Shown: positions 1 to 8,100 of the stretch, piece after piece
Position numbering within the stretch: position 1 is the first letter of the stretch
Layout: every line of letters begins with the position of its first letter
Source: Dehalococcoidia bacterium
GTDB lineage: Bacteria; Chloroflexota; Dehalococcoidia; Lucifugimonadales; UBA3495
Assembly (NCBI GenBank): GCA_003523055.1
Contig: DPHC01000002.1
Location: 268,929-332,928 of the forward strand
Length of the DNA stretch: 64,000 nucleotides
Reading direction: 5' to 3'
Made by a program: the position numbers and the translations under genes
Notes under the pieces: model-generated
Seen by the model: the letters and a program-made list of their open reading frames with translations, nothing else
What the model was told of the DNA's origin: nothing
The model's database searches: none

Positions 1-927
1 AGTCAAGGACATGCTCATGCATTAAATTTGAAAGATAGCGGGCAAGATGTCATGGTCGGGCTTCATCCAGAAAGTGCAAGCAGGAAAATAGCTGAAGAAG
101 CAGGATTAAAAGTTGGAGATGTCCAAGACGTTGCTAAAGAAGCTGACATATTAATGGTGGTTATACCCGACCACATCCAAGGAGACATTTATAAAACTCA
201 AATAGAGCCATCTTTACGTCCTGGTTCATCTTTGATGTTCGCTCACGGATTTAGCATTAACTATAAAGAAGTAGTCCCTTCGAAAGACATAAATATAATG
301 ATGGTGGCACCAAAAGCACCTGGGCATAGAGTACGAGAGCTTTTTGTGGAAGGTATAGGAGTCCCTGGATTATTAGCGGTGCATCAAGACGCGACCGGCG
401 AAGCTCATTCCATTGGTTTAGCTTACGCTAAGGGAATAGGATGCACTAAAGCAGGGGTGATCGGTACGACGTTCAAAGATGAGACTGAAACAGACCTATT
501 CGGGGAACAAGCTGTTCTTTGTGGAGGAGTTACAGCTCTGATCAATGCAGCATTTGAAACGTTAGTAGAAGCTGGATACCCAAAGGAAATGGCTTATTTT
601 GAGTGTCTCCATGAGCTAAAATTAATTGTAGACCTGATTTATGAAGGTGGTTTCAATTATATGAGATATTCAGTTAGTGATACCGCTGAATTCGGAGATT
701 TAACTAGAGGAAATCGGATCATAGACGAGCATGTCAAAGAAAATATGCGTTCCGTTTTGAAAGAAATTCAAGACGGAACTTTTGCCAAAGAATGGATGGC
801 TGAAAATGCAGAAGGAAGACCTAGATTCGCTCCAGCAAGAGCTGCTGCAAGAACAAGTCCTATACACCAAGTCGGCAAAGAGTTGAGAACCATGATGCCT
901 TGGAGAACCGTTGAAATTGAGGATTAA
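1..927 (+). CDS. ilvC: Ketol-acid reductoisomerase, 5' end cut by window
   Basis: Catalyses the Mg- and NAD(P)H-dependent isomeroreduction of acetolactate or acetohydroxybutyrate in Ile/Val/Leu synthesis, in the cytosol. The frame is open from base 1 and begins with SQGHAHALNLKDSG, the end of the Rossmann nucleotide-binding motif. The true start therefore lies upstream, with roughly 25 residues missing. 308 residues are visible, which fits a class I (short) enzyme. The knotted domain carries the Mg-binding acidic segment DETETDLFGEQ and the later ECLHELKLIVDLIYEGG helix. leuA follows 180 bases downstream on the same strand, so both belong to the branched-chain pathway, while ilvB sits alone at 16.5 kb. 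Identification is secure. Confidence 0.97.
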   Translation, partial: SQGHAHALNLKDSGQDVMVGLHPESASRKIAEEAGLKVGDVQDVAKEADILMVVIPDHIQGDIYKTQIEPSLRPGSSLMFAHGFSINYKEVVPSKDINIMMVAPKAPGHRVRELFVEGIGVPGLLAVHQDATGEAHSIGLAYAKGIGCTKAGVIGTTFKDETETDLFGEQAVLCGGVTALINAAFETLVEAGYPKEMAYFECLHELKLIVDLIYEGGFNYMRYSVSDTAEFGDLTRGNRIIDEHVKENMRSVLKEIQDGTFAKEWMAENAEGRPRFAPARAAARTSPIHQVGKELRTMMPWRTVEIED

Positions 928-1107
928 TTAAACACAATGATAAATTTCCCTAACACGACAATACCAATCAAGGAGTTGCTCAGAGTAGTTCGCCATCGCA
1001 ATTTGGTTTTGGAAAAGCCAAATTCGGTGGACTACTTCCTCCTGACATAAATTCAATAGTCAAAACAATTGAATATGTTGCAAATAATTTAAAACAGGAG
1101 AATCAAA
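928..1107 (+). other. ilvC-leuA intergenic region with possible 37-codon ORF
   Basis: This gap holds an ATG-started ORF at 937-1050 (37 codons) with clustered branched-chain codons (Leu-Leu, Val-Val, Leu-Val-Leu, Leu-Leu). A weak hairpin lies inside it (arms 1000-1006 and 1018-1024). A second AT-only repeat, ATTCAAT/ATTGAAT, follows. I see no GC-rich terminator and no T-box motif. A leader peptide for leuA is conceivable, but branched-chain codons make up only about a third of the ORF. The region may simply be spacer. The leuA Shine-Dalgarno AGGAG is near 1096-1100. Confidence 0.25.
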
Positions 1108-2667
1108 ATGGCTAACGACAAAGTAAAAATTTTAGATACAACTCTACGAGATGGTGAACAATCAGCTGGCATAGGAATGACAGTTGAAGAAAAAATGGAG
1201 ATCGCAAAACAGTTAGAAAAATTGCAAGTCGATATAATAGAGGCTGGATTTGCAGCTAGTTCTCCTGGGGATTTCCAATCAGTTGAAAACATCGCACGAG
1301 AAATCAGAAGTACTGTAATATGCTCTCTATCAAGGGCTCATCCAAACGATGTAGATCAGGCTTGGGGAGCCATAAAAAATGCTGCTTCACCTAGGATACA
1401 CGTATTTTTATCTTCTTCAGAAATCCAAGTCATGCACCAACTGAGAAAAAACAGAGAAGAAGTAATGGAAATGGCAGTAGCAATGGTTAAACGCGCTAAG
1501 CAATATTGTGATGACGTTGAATTTTCTCCTATGGATGCTACTCGCACGAATCCAGAATATCTTTACCGCATGCTTGAAGAAGTTATAAAAGCTGGCGCCA
1601 CTACTATAAATATTGCGGATACAGTTGGTTATGCGATCCCTTCAAATTTTGCGGAATTAATCACCGATATCAGGAACAAAATTCCAGGCATTGAAAAAAC
1701 TACTCTCAGCGTCCATTGCCATAACGATTTAGGACTAGCTGTTTCCAATACTTTAGCAGCAATTCAAGCAGGAGTCCGACAAGTAGAAGGATGCATCAAC
1801 GGAATTGGTGAACGGGCGGGGAACGCATCTTTAGAAGAAATCATTATGGGATTAGATACCCGGAAAGATTTATTCAACATTGATATCAATGTTGATACTA
1901 CTCAACTTTATCCCACCAGTAGATTAGTCAGCCGGATAACTGGCATGGCGGTGCAGGCAAACAAAGCAATAGTTGGAGAAAATGCTTTCAGGCATGCATC
2001 AGGTATTCATCAAGACGGAGTATTAAAGAACCGATCAACATACGAAGTAATGCAACCTGAAAGAGTCGGAGTTCCCGGTAATAGTTTGGTACTAGGAAAA
2101 TTAAGTGGTAGAGCAGGACTACAATCCCGGTTGGAAGCACTTGGTTACAAACTTGACAGAGAAGAGTTAGCTAATATTTTTGAATCATTCAAAGTATTAG
2201 CAGACAAAAAAAGAGAGGTCAATGACAGGGATCTTGAGGTTTTAATGGATGAAGAAAAGCGAGAATCCAACGAACCAATCACATATGCTTTGGAGCAAGT
2301 ACATTTCTCTAGCGGCGACCATGATATATCCACAGCAACTGTGAGATTGATAGGACCAGAAGGCAACCAGCTCACAGATGCTTCAACAGGAAACGGACCT
2401 GTCGACGCTGTCTGTAAAGCAATTGATCGGGTAATAGGTACAACATGTAAACTTATCGACTTTAACGTGCAGTCCGTGACAGAAGGATTAGATTCCATTG
2501 GAACTGTGACAATCCGCATTGAAAATCAGGATCAAATCTACTCTGGGAGAGGAGCAGGGACTGATATAGTGGTGGCAAGTGCCAAAGCTTACCTAAGCGC
2601 GGTTAATAGAATGATAGCCAACGATGAAAATTACAAAATTCCATCGTTGGATTCCACTCCTGATTAA
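1108..2667 (+). CDS. leuA: 2-isopropylmalate synthase
   Basis: Condenses 2-oxoisovalerate with acetyl-CoA, the committed step of leucine synthesis. The 519-residue protein opens with LDTTLRDGEQ (residues 9-18), the HMGL-like TIM-barrel signature. It has the metal-binding HCH pair near residues 203-205 followed by NDLGLAVSNTLAA and the GIGERAGNASLEE segment. The last ~120 residues form the LeuA allosteric dimerisation domain (SxGxGPVDAVCKAID), which normally gives leucine feedback inhibition. Length is normal for the bacterial long form. The start ATG follows AGGAG at 7-8 bases. It lies downstream of ilvC in the same orientation and ends just before a long hairpin. Secure call. Confidence 0.97.
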   Translation: MANDKVKILDTTLRDGEQSAGIGMTVEEKMEIAKQLEKLQVDIIEAGFAASSPGDFQSVENIAREIRSTVICSLSRAHPNDVDQAWGAIKNAASPRIHVFLSSSEIQVMHQLRKNREEVMEMAVAMVKRAKQYCDDVEFSPMDATRTNPEYLYRMLEEVIKAGATTINIADTVGYAIPSNFAELITDIRNKIPGIEKTTLSVHCHNDLGLAVSNTLAAIQAGVRQVEGCINGIGERAGNASLEEIIMGLDTRKDLFNIDINVDTTQLYPTSRLVSRITGMAVQANKAIVGENAFRHASGIHQDGVLKNRSTYEVMQPERVGVPGNSLVLGKLSGRAGLQSRLEALGYKLDREELANIFESFKVLADKKREVNDRDLEVLMDEEKRESNEPITYALEQVHFSSGDHDISTATVRLIGPEGNQLTDASTGNGPVDAVCKAIDRVIGTTCKLIDFNVQSVTEGLDSIGTVTIRIENQDQIYSGRGAGTDIVVASAKAYLSAVNRMIANDENYKIPSLDSTPD

Positions 2668-2672
2668 TCTAC

Positions 2673-2716
2673 CAGATGGATCTGGGAGTTACAAATCAAA
2701 CTCCCAGATCCATCTG
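2673..2716. terminator. 18-bp perfect hairpin between convergent genes
   Basis: An uninterrupted 18-bp inverted repeat (arms 2673-2690 and 2699-2716, 8-base loop) lies right after the leuA stop. Its right arm encodes the last six sense codons (QMDLGV) of the minus-strand MBL gene. There is no long T-tract on either side, so it may act as a transcript-end stabiliser or a bidirectional terminator. The stem is seen directly; the function is inferred. Confidence 0.6.
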
Positions 2717-3688
2717 TTGCTGCCAATGATGAAAATCATGACTACCAGAACAAGTATCACTTAAATGAACCGCTTTATAGTTTAATTTCCTCAAATATTC
2801 AGATAACTCAGGAAAACCATTAACTGTATATATTACTTTTGCTTTAGACTCCAGCACATATCCGAGTAATTGGTTGAAATCCGCATGATCACTATAAGGA
2901 AGCATACTTCCAGAATTCTGATAGTCTAATGCCCAACCAGTTAGTCTCATAATACGTTTTTTAGAATATCCTTCTAAACCTAATTTTTTTCGCCTATTAG
3001 GAGGGCATAAAAATATTTCATTTGGTGACCATTCTCCTTCAAAACATCTATATTTTCCAGGAAAAATCACTCCTGACGATTCATAAATCTTACATATAGC
3101 GTAAACACTCGGCTCAACCACTACATCAAAACCGTAATCAAGAAGATAAAATAATATTTCTTGTGATTTACCTAATTTCCATCCTTCAACAATGGGTTTA
3201 TATCCTGATTCCAACCATTGATTTAGAGATTTTGAAGCTAAATCCATTATTTGTTTTTCATCAGGAAAAATATAATGTTGCTTTCCATAGGTAGCTTCTA
3301 ATATCAGGGTGTCACATTCAAGAACAGAACTTTTAACATTAACAGGTCCTTCATTAGGTTTATAATCACCTGTATAGACAATAGTTTCATTAGTACCGTG
3401 CACCTTTATGACAATCTGTGACGATCCTAAGCAATGCCCAGCTGGATGCAGTGTTATTGAGAATTTATCATACTTTATTTCCTCGCCGTAATCCAAAATA
3501 ACCGGAGTACTTTTATGATAATAATCTTCCAATAGTTTATACGTGTCGATTGACATTACAGGTGTGTTGTGCCTGGCAACATGATCAGAATGAGCATGAC
3601 TGACTATACAAAATGATTTCTTCCGAGTCGAATCCATCCATAAATCTAGCTCAGGAATGTATATCCCTTTATCAAATGTAACTTCCAT
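2696..3688 (-). CDS. MBL-fold exonuclease-like / mRNA 3'-end processing factor-like protein
   Basis: A metallo-beta-lactamase-fold hydrolase of the beta-CASP-like group that includes ligase-associated DNA exonucleases and YSH1/CPSF-like proteins. SHAHSDH lies near the N-terminus, followed by HPAGHCLGS and TGDYK, which supply the two-metal ligands. The C-terminal part has SDHADF and KAKVIYTVNGFPE, as in nuclease members. I prefer the ATG at 3688, preceded by AAAGGTAG, over an upstream ATG at 3712 with no ribosome site. It is convergent with leuA and overlaps the shared hairpin. No DNA ligase gene is adjacent, so the substrate (DNA or RNA) cannot be assigned. Confidence 0.75.
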   Translation of the reverse strand: MEVTFDKGIYIPELDLWMDSTRKKSFCIVSHAHSDHVARHNTPVMSIDTYKLLEDYYHKSTPVILDYGEEIKYDKFSITLHPAGHCLGSSQIVIKVHGTNETIVYTGDYKPNEGPVNVKSSVLECDTLILEATYGKQHYIFPDEKQIMDLASKSLNQWLESGYKPIVEGWKLGKSQEILFYLLDYGFDVVVEPSVYAICKIYESSGVIFPGKYRCFEGEWSPNEIFLCPPNRRKKLGLEGYSKKRIMRLTGWALDYQNSGSMLPYSDHADFNQLLGYVLESKAKVIYTVNGFPELSEYLRKLNYKAVHLSDTCSGSHDFHHWQQQMDLGV

Positions 3689-3762
3689 AGTATGTATACT
3701 ACCTTTAATCATAAGCTACCATCCAATTGTCTACCAAGCAACCGGTACCCATCATGTAAGAC

Positions 3763-3800
3763 CGACCAAGGTCGTTTAAGTGAAAAACGTGAGGTATAAT
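3763..3800 (+). promoter_or_regulatory. Probable promoter/operator of the peroxiredoxin gene
   Basis: A perfect TATAAT lies at 3795-3800, 28 bases before the peroxiredoxin ATG. Upstream, in the expected -35 zone, is the dyad CGACC-AA-GGTCG (3763-3774). No good -35 hexamer is visible, which fits an activator-dependent promoter. The hexamer and dyad are seen; the regulatory role is inferred. Confidence 0.45.
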
Positions 3801-3827
3801 AAATACAATAATTCAGGAGGAAACGAC

Positions 3828-4283
3828 ATGTCAGTTAATATCGGCGACAAAGCACCTGATTTCACTCTACCATCGATTAATGATGGTGATATAACACTTA
3901 GTGATTACAGGGGCAAAAAACACGTAGTCTTATCATTTCACATATTCGACTTCACAGGAGGTTGAACAAATCAGGTAACGTCATTTCGGCAATATAACGA
4001 CCGATTTGAGGAGAAAGATGCTCAAGTTTTGAGTATAAGTTGTGACTCAGTTCCAGCCCATAAAGCTTACGCCACATCATTAGGCGGGTTGCCCCATCCT
4101 ATATTGTCAGACTGGCACCCTAAAGGAGAGGTAACAAAATCATATGACATATGGAACGAAGAAAGAGGAGCAGGCCTGCGGGCATTGATCGTTGTTAACA
4201 AAGAAGGTAACATCATATTTAAAGAAGTATATGGTCCCGGAATGGCCCCAGATCCTAATGATATGTTGAACGCAATCAATTAA
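3828..4283 (+). CDS. AhpE-like peroxiredoxin, probable selenoprotein (in-frame TGA at 3963-3965)
   Basis: A thiol (selenol) peroxidase that reduces hydroperoxides in the cytosol. ATG 3828 follows a strong AGGAGG. The frame reads an AhpC/TSA N-terminus (GDKAPDFTLPS), then FDFTGG, a TGA at codon 46, then TNQVTSFRQY and a complete C-terminal half to TAA 4283. This gives 151 residues, normal for the family. The TGA falls exactly where 1-Cys peroxiredoxins of the AhpE type have the peroxidatic Cys (TxxC), and the partner Arg is kept (GLRALIVV). Both halves are intact with no other lesion, so selenocysteine is far likelier than a nonsense mutation. The usual Pro of PxxxTxxC is Ile here. A SECIS-like stem follows the TGA. 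No selA/selB/selC is in the window, so recoding machinery must be elsewhere. Confidence 0.85.
3963..4008 (+). promoter_or_regulatory. UGA plus candidate bacterial SECIS stem-loop
   Basis: Immediately after the in-frame TGA (3963-3965), CAAATC (3967-3972) can pair with GATTTG (4003-4008), and GGT (3974-3976) with ACC (4000-4002). CGT (3979-3981) can pair with ACG (3997-3999), and ATT (3983-3985) with AAT (3991-3993), leaving an apical loop around 3986-3990. The apex is about 20 bases downstream of the UGA, within the usual spacing for bacterial SECIS elements. Pairing was done by eye. Confidence 0.6.
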
Positions 4284-4316
4284 AAAAAAAGCCTCTCAAA
4301 TGAGAGGCTTTTTTTA
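4284..4316. terminator. Bidirectional rho-independent terminator
   Basis: A-run, GCCTCTC stem, AAAT loop, GAGAGGC, T-run, between the convergent peroxiredoxin and GreA-like genes. With poly-A on one side and poly-T on the other it works as an intrinsic terminator in both directions. The T-run overlaps the stop region of the minus-strand gene. Confidence 0.92.
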
Positions 4317-5105
4317 ACCTATTATTTTTTCGATTTTATAAGATATATTTCCTCTTGGCACAGATACAGAAATTTCATCTCCAACAAGAGTATCCATTAA
4401 TGCGTGCCCAACTGGAGAAACTGTGGATAGCTTCCCAAGTGCCAAATCAGCTTCTCTTACATCAACCAAAGAGAATGTAGCTTTTTTACCTGTTCCTAAA
4501 TCCCTGACAGTAACCTTAGAACCAATTGAAACTTTACGGCTTTTCTGACCTTTCCCTGAAAGAATAGTAGCACCATTTAAACTAGTTTCTAATTCTCTAA
4601 TGCGCGACTCAACAAATCCTTGCCGTTCTTTTGCAGCATCTAAAGGCGCATTTTCTCTAAAGTCTTTATCTTCCATAGCTCTCTTAATATCTGCTACCAC
4701 TGAGACTCTTTCCCCTTTCAAAGCGTCTAATTGATCATTCAACATTTTAAACCCTTCCTGGCTTAACGCAGTTCCTTCAGCTTGAGCCGCTGCTCGTTTC
4801 GATGCCGAAGCCCTGGTCCGTGGAATTCTAAGGTGAGTAGCCAAGCTTGTTTCAATGATTTCTTCTTTTTTCATATATACTAAGAAGAGTTTCACTGAGG
4901 CTAGTCTTTTCGCTGGGTCGGATACTGTTCTTCCAATATATTGTGCGTACTCCGCAACTTCAGACGGCAATATCTCTGACACGTCTCTATCTTTACCAAA
5001 ATAATTAACGAATTTACCTAGGTCTTGGTATCCTTCGGTAGATTTATTGCCTGTTTTCCTTTCTGATACGAACCTAACATATGCTTCATTTAATGACGCT
5101 GCCAT
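4314..5105 (-). CDS. GreA-type transcript cleavage factor with N-terminal integrase-like (SAM-like) domain
   Basis: Residues ~113-263 form a complete GreA/GreB factor. A coiled coil has the tip sequence KDFRENAPLDAAKERQGF, whose D148 and E151 match the acidic residues GreA inserts into the RNA polymerase secondary channel. A C-terminal FKBP-like domain contains SPVGHALM. Residues 1-~95 are extra. They resemble the helical core-binding (SAM-like) domain of tyrosine recombinases (YQDLGKFVNYFGKDRDVSEI, EVAEYAQYI, LASVKLFLVYM), with no catalytic domain. A Lys/Ala-rich linker joins the two. Total length of 263 is about 100 residues over standard GreA. The role in rescuing backtracked RNA polymerase is established for the family; a nucleic-acid-binding role for the added domain is inferred. 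Confidence 0.85.
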   Translation of the reverse strand: MAASLNEAYVRFVSERKTGNKSTEGYQDLGKFVNYFGKDRDVSEILPSEVAEYAQYIGRTVSDPAKRLASVKLFLVYMKKEEIIETSLATHLRIPRTRASASKRAAAQAEGTALSQEGFKMLNDQLDALKGERVSVVADIKRAMEDKDFRENAPLDAAKERQGFVESRIRELETSLNGATILSGKGQKSRKVSIGSKVTVRDLGTGKKATFSLVDVREADLALGKLSTVSPVGHALMDTLVGDEISVSVPRGNISYKIEKIIG

Positions 5106-5135
5106 AAAATATCTCCTCTAATCTATTTTGGGGTT

Positions 5136-6755
5136 TTATCCTAATGCTTCCACTATATTTTTGTTCAATCCATCAAAGCCTTGCAGATAACTTTTCCTTT
5201 CTTCTTTAAGTTTGTCTGCAAATTGTTTTACTTCCTCTGGAGTATAGAAATTCGATAGGTCATATTTTGACATGTCTACACTATCAATACTGTTGGGAAC
5301 CAATGCATCAAACAAGTCATCTTTAATCCATTCAATATTGTTCTTGGCTATAGCTCTAATCATGCTAGACATATCATCGATAGCAACTCTAGTGACTGGT
5401 TGGTCGACAACTATTTTACCATTGTCATCTCTATGAAATTTTTCACCGACTCCTCCGGTATTTAATAAATAGCATTGTACTTTATCTTTATTCTTGGAGA
5501 CAAAATCATAAAACCAGTTGCCTTCGTATGACGGAGATCCTAATAAAAACGGATTTGTTCCAACAACTCTGACAGATTCTCCTGCTCGAGTTGGATCTCC
5601 TGCAGACGTTTCCACGCTTTCTCCAAGCATAAATGTTGCTGCTGCCTGTTCAGGGGTTAATTTAGATATAAATGGGACTACTGTCATTCTTCTTGTAATA
5701 AATGCTATTACCAATCCATCCATTTCAGAAAGTGGTGGTAGATCGATTGATTCTCCAATGTGTGGCGCAAATTTTGATCTTGATATAACTGCTCTTCCAT
5801 TACCACCAAGAGACAAATCGTTGTAATCAACTGCACCGTCATGCGTAACCATTACGTTTTCAAATAATGCCTCTTTGTCATCCAGTGCGTTACATATTAG
5901 TGGCTGGGTGTCTGCTTCAAGACCTTCAGTTTTTAAGAAGAATCCTCTTTCAGTTCCTTTCGCGCTTCCATCTTTCCCTAAAAACACAATATCATCTTGT
6001 AAAACATCGATGCCTTCCCCATCTGAAACCAATCCGTGGTCGTGACACGAGTGAGTTGTTTTTCCAGTACCAGAAAGACCAAACAATAACATGCCCTGTT
6101 TACCTGTACTGCCGTCAGGTCGGTTGGCCATGAGTATTTTGGAGCCTGCATGCAGGCTTAACATACCTTCTTGCTTTGCTTCCCACATAGCCATCCGTAA
6201 AAATCCCATCTTAACTTCGCCAACATAGTCTATACCTAATATTACAGTCAACCCTTGGTCAGGAAAACACAAAACTTGCTTTTCATTTTCTGGCCATTCC
6301 GGTACTGATAATACGAACAATTCAGGACCTTTTGCATTTTGGCTGTATTCCCTTAAAGTATGAGTCCATAAATGAGCTTGTCGTAAATTGTCCTTCCTCT
6401 GTTCTGATACTATTAATGTGCATTTAGCATTGAAATCTTCATTGTCTCCGATTGTCCTTTGCACGCTTATCAATGGAGCTCTGTCTAAGTATTTCTTTAG
6501 GCTCTCCAATGTATCGTCTAAGTCATCAATAATACCTTGTTGTTGAGCGTTAGGGTTTTTGGTTGCCACATTGTCTCCGCCAAAGGTTACTGCTATGCCG
6601 GCGCTTCTGCTCCTAACATTTGAACTGAATGCATGACCTCCAGTTTTAGTGAGTCTTCCATATACACTTGCTTCTGTGTCTAATTGTTCTATGGTAAGTT
6701 TTCTAACATTCTCTTTGTTTAATAATGCCTTGATATAGTCTGAGAAGTCCTCCAT
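5136..6755 (-). CDS. pckA: ATP-dependent phosphoenolpyruvate carboxykinase
   Basis: Interconverts oxaloacetate + ATP with phosphoenolpyruvate + CO2 + ADP, the entry to gluconeogenesis in the cytosol. The 539-residue chain has the kinase P-loop GLSGTGKTT (226-234) and the metal-binding QDDIVFL (253-259), both diagnostic of the ATP-dependent family. It also has GRAVISRSKFAPH and the later PFLLGSPSYEGNWFYDF segment. Length is typical. A GGAG ribosome site precedes the ATG. It is transcribed divergently from sufT. The greA-like gene follows 30 bases downstream on the same strand, so the two may share a transcript. Confidence 0.96.
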   Translation of the reverse strand: MEDFSDYIKALLNKENVRKLTIEQLDTEASVYGRLTKTGGHAFSSNVRSRSAGIAVTFGGDNVATKNPNAQQQGIIDDLDDTLESLKKYLDRAPLISVQRTIGDNEDFNAKCTLIVSEQRKDNLRQAHLWTHTLREYSQNAKGPELFVLSVPEWPENEKQVLCFPDQGLTVILGIDYVGEVKMGFLRMAMWEAKQEGMLSLHAGSKILMANRPDGSTGKQGMLLFGLSGTGKTTHSCHDHGLVSDGEGIDVLQDDIVFLGKDGSAKGTERGFFLKTEGLEADTQPLICNALDDKEALFENVMVTHDGAVDYNDLSLGGNGRAVISRSKFAPHIGESIDLPPLSEMDGLVIAFITRRMTVVPFISKLTPEQAAATFMLGESVETSAGDPTRAGESVRVVGTNPFLLGSPSYEGNWFYDFVSKNKDKVQCYLLNTGGVGEKFHRDDNGKIVVDQPVTRVAIDDMSSMIRAIAKNNIEWIKDDLFDALVPNSIDSVDMSKYDLSNFYTPEEVKQFADKLKEERKSYLQGFDGLNKNIVEALG

Positions 6756-6830
6756 GTGAGAATCTCCTAAATATTAAATTTTGAAAAATTGCATTATGTC
6801 ATCCATGAACTACAATTTTCTCGAACCCTA

Positions 6831-6859
6831 ATTATACCAGTTACATACTTAGTATTCAA
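6831..6859 (-). promoter_or_regulatory. Promoter of pckA
   Basis: Read on the minus strand, TTGAAT (6859-6854) and a perfect TATAAT (6836-6831) are separated by 17 bases, about 75 bases before the pckA ATG. A second TATAAT at 6927-6932 on the plus strand, without a clear -35, is the likely -10 for the divergent sufT gene. Confidence 0.65.
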
Positions 6860-6964
6860 TTTATATACTGTAGAATAATAACTGAATATTAATGGCTTAC
6901 AAATGGTATTATTGAAGAATAATCATTATAATGATGACATTAGAATTATAAAAGGAGTATTTGT

Positions 6965-7273
6965 ATGGCTGAATCAGTAGATAAAGAAGTGGTAATTGAA
7001 GCTTTAAGGACTGTATATGATCCTGAAATACCAATTAACTTGGTTGACCTAGGCCTCATTTATGACGTTAGTGTAAATGAAGAGAACAATGTATACGTGC
7101 AAATGACTCTAACTTTCCCTGGATGCGGCATGGGCCCCCAGATAGCACAACAAGCCGAATGGGCTATTCAGGACATCGACGGCGTTGAAGAAGTGGAAAT
7201 AGAAATGGTTTTTGATCCTCCATGGTCTCCGGATTTAATTAGCGAAGAAGCAAGAAGCCAATTAGGTATATAA
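6965..7273 (+). CDS. SufT/MIP18-family Fe-S assembly protein (DUF59)
   Basis: A small 102-residue DUF59 protein that helps mature iron-sulfur proteins. The family hallmark TVYDPEIPINLVDLGLIYDV is at residues ~17-36, with LTFPGCGMGPQIA carrying the conserved Cys of the family, and the C-terminal FDPPWSPDLISEEARSQLGI is typical. The ATG is preceded by AAAGGAG. The Mrp-like ATPase follows 23 bases later. In many genomes this domain is fused or adjacent to Mrp/ApbC, supporting a joint Fe-S role. The exact client proteins are unknown. Confidence 0.9.
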   Translation: MAESVDKEVVIEALRTVYDPEIPINLVDLGLIYDVSVNEENNVYVQMTLTFPGCGMGPQIAQQAEWAIQDIDGVEEVEIEMVFDPPWSPDLISEEARSQLGI

Positions 7274-7296
7274 ATAAATATAAATTCTGAGGATAG

Positions 7297-8100
7297 ATGG
7301 TAAATAGAAATCAAAATGCGCGACTAGAGCAACTAAAGCAGCAATGGCAGCAGCGAAAACAAATAACCGAGAGATTATCTGACGTTAAGCACAAGATTGG
7401 CGTTTATAGTGGGAAAGGTGGAGTAGGTAAAACTACTGTAAGTGTGAATTTGGCTGTATCATTGGCTGCAGCTGGCGCAAAAGTAGGCATTCTTGATGTA
7501 GATATAGATTGCCCTAACGTTACAAAAGTTCTAGCAGTTGAACAAAAACCAGACTATGAAAACGGTGTCATAATCCCTTCCGAGCAATGGGGGGTTAAAG
7601 TTATATCTATGTCGTTGTTTCAAGAGAATGAAGAAGAAGCCATCATATGGCGTGGTCCCATGATACACAATGCTATAAACCAATTCATTCAAAATACGCA
7701 ATGGGGCACTTTAGACTACTTGATTGTAGACATGCCCCCAGGTACATCTGATTCACCACTTACCGTCATGCAAACTTTACCCATGGATGGGTTTGTAGTG
7801 GTAAGTACTCCTCAGCAATTAGCCAATTTAGATGCCAAGCGATGCATTAACATGATCAGAAAGTTGAATTTAAATGTTTTAGGAGTTGTTGAAAACTACT
7901 GTGGCGATATATTTGGCAGAGGCCAAGCTAAATTACTGTCAGAAGAAGTTACTGCTCCATTTTTGGGGAGCCTCGAACTTCGCCCTAGTTATCAGGATAC
8001 ATCAAAACCAACATGCTTATTAGACCCTGAAGTTGCATCAGAATATACTGTTTTATGTGAAAACTTAAAAAATAGTCTCACAGAGCATGGCAGGTCTTAA
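7297..8100 (+). CDS. Mrp/NBP35-family P-loop ATPase (Fe-S carrier-like)
   Basis: An ATPase of the Mrp/ApbC group, normally a scaffold or carrier for Fe-S clusters. The deviant Walker A SGKGGVGKTT is at residues 39-48, with DVDIDCPN and the VDMPPGTSDSPLT switch, all family signatures. The family's CPxC cluster-binding pair, expected after VxEN, is missing: the sequence reads VVENYCGDIFGRG with a single Cys. The protein may transfer clusters differently or act only as a regulator. The N-terminal 30 residues are Gln/Lys-rich with no DUF59; that domain is encoded separately just upstream. Its 3' end overlaps the next lipoprotein gene by 14 bases. Confidence 0.85.
   Translation: MVNRNQNARLEQLKQQWQQRKQITERLSDVKHKIGVYSGKGGVGKTTVSVNLAVSLAAAGAKVGILDVDIDCPNVTKVLAVEQKPDYENGVIIPSEQWGVKVISMSLFQENEEEAIIWRGPMIHNAINQFIQNTQWGTLDYLIVDMPPGTSDSPLTVMQTLPMDGFVVVSTPQQLANLDAKRCINMIRKLNLNVLGVVENYCGDIFGRGQAKLLSEEVTAPFLGSLELRPSYQDTSKPTCLLDPEVASEYTVLCENLKNSLTEHGRS

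Noticed and set aside
3828..4283. Peroxiredoxin as a nonsense or frameshift pseudogene
   Set aside because: Same frame continues cleanly, all other conserved blocks are intact, and the TGA falls exactly at the catalytic Cys, so selenocysteine is the better reading.
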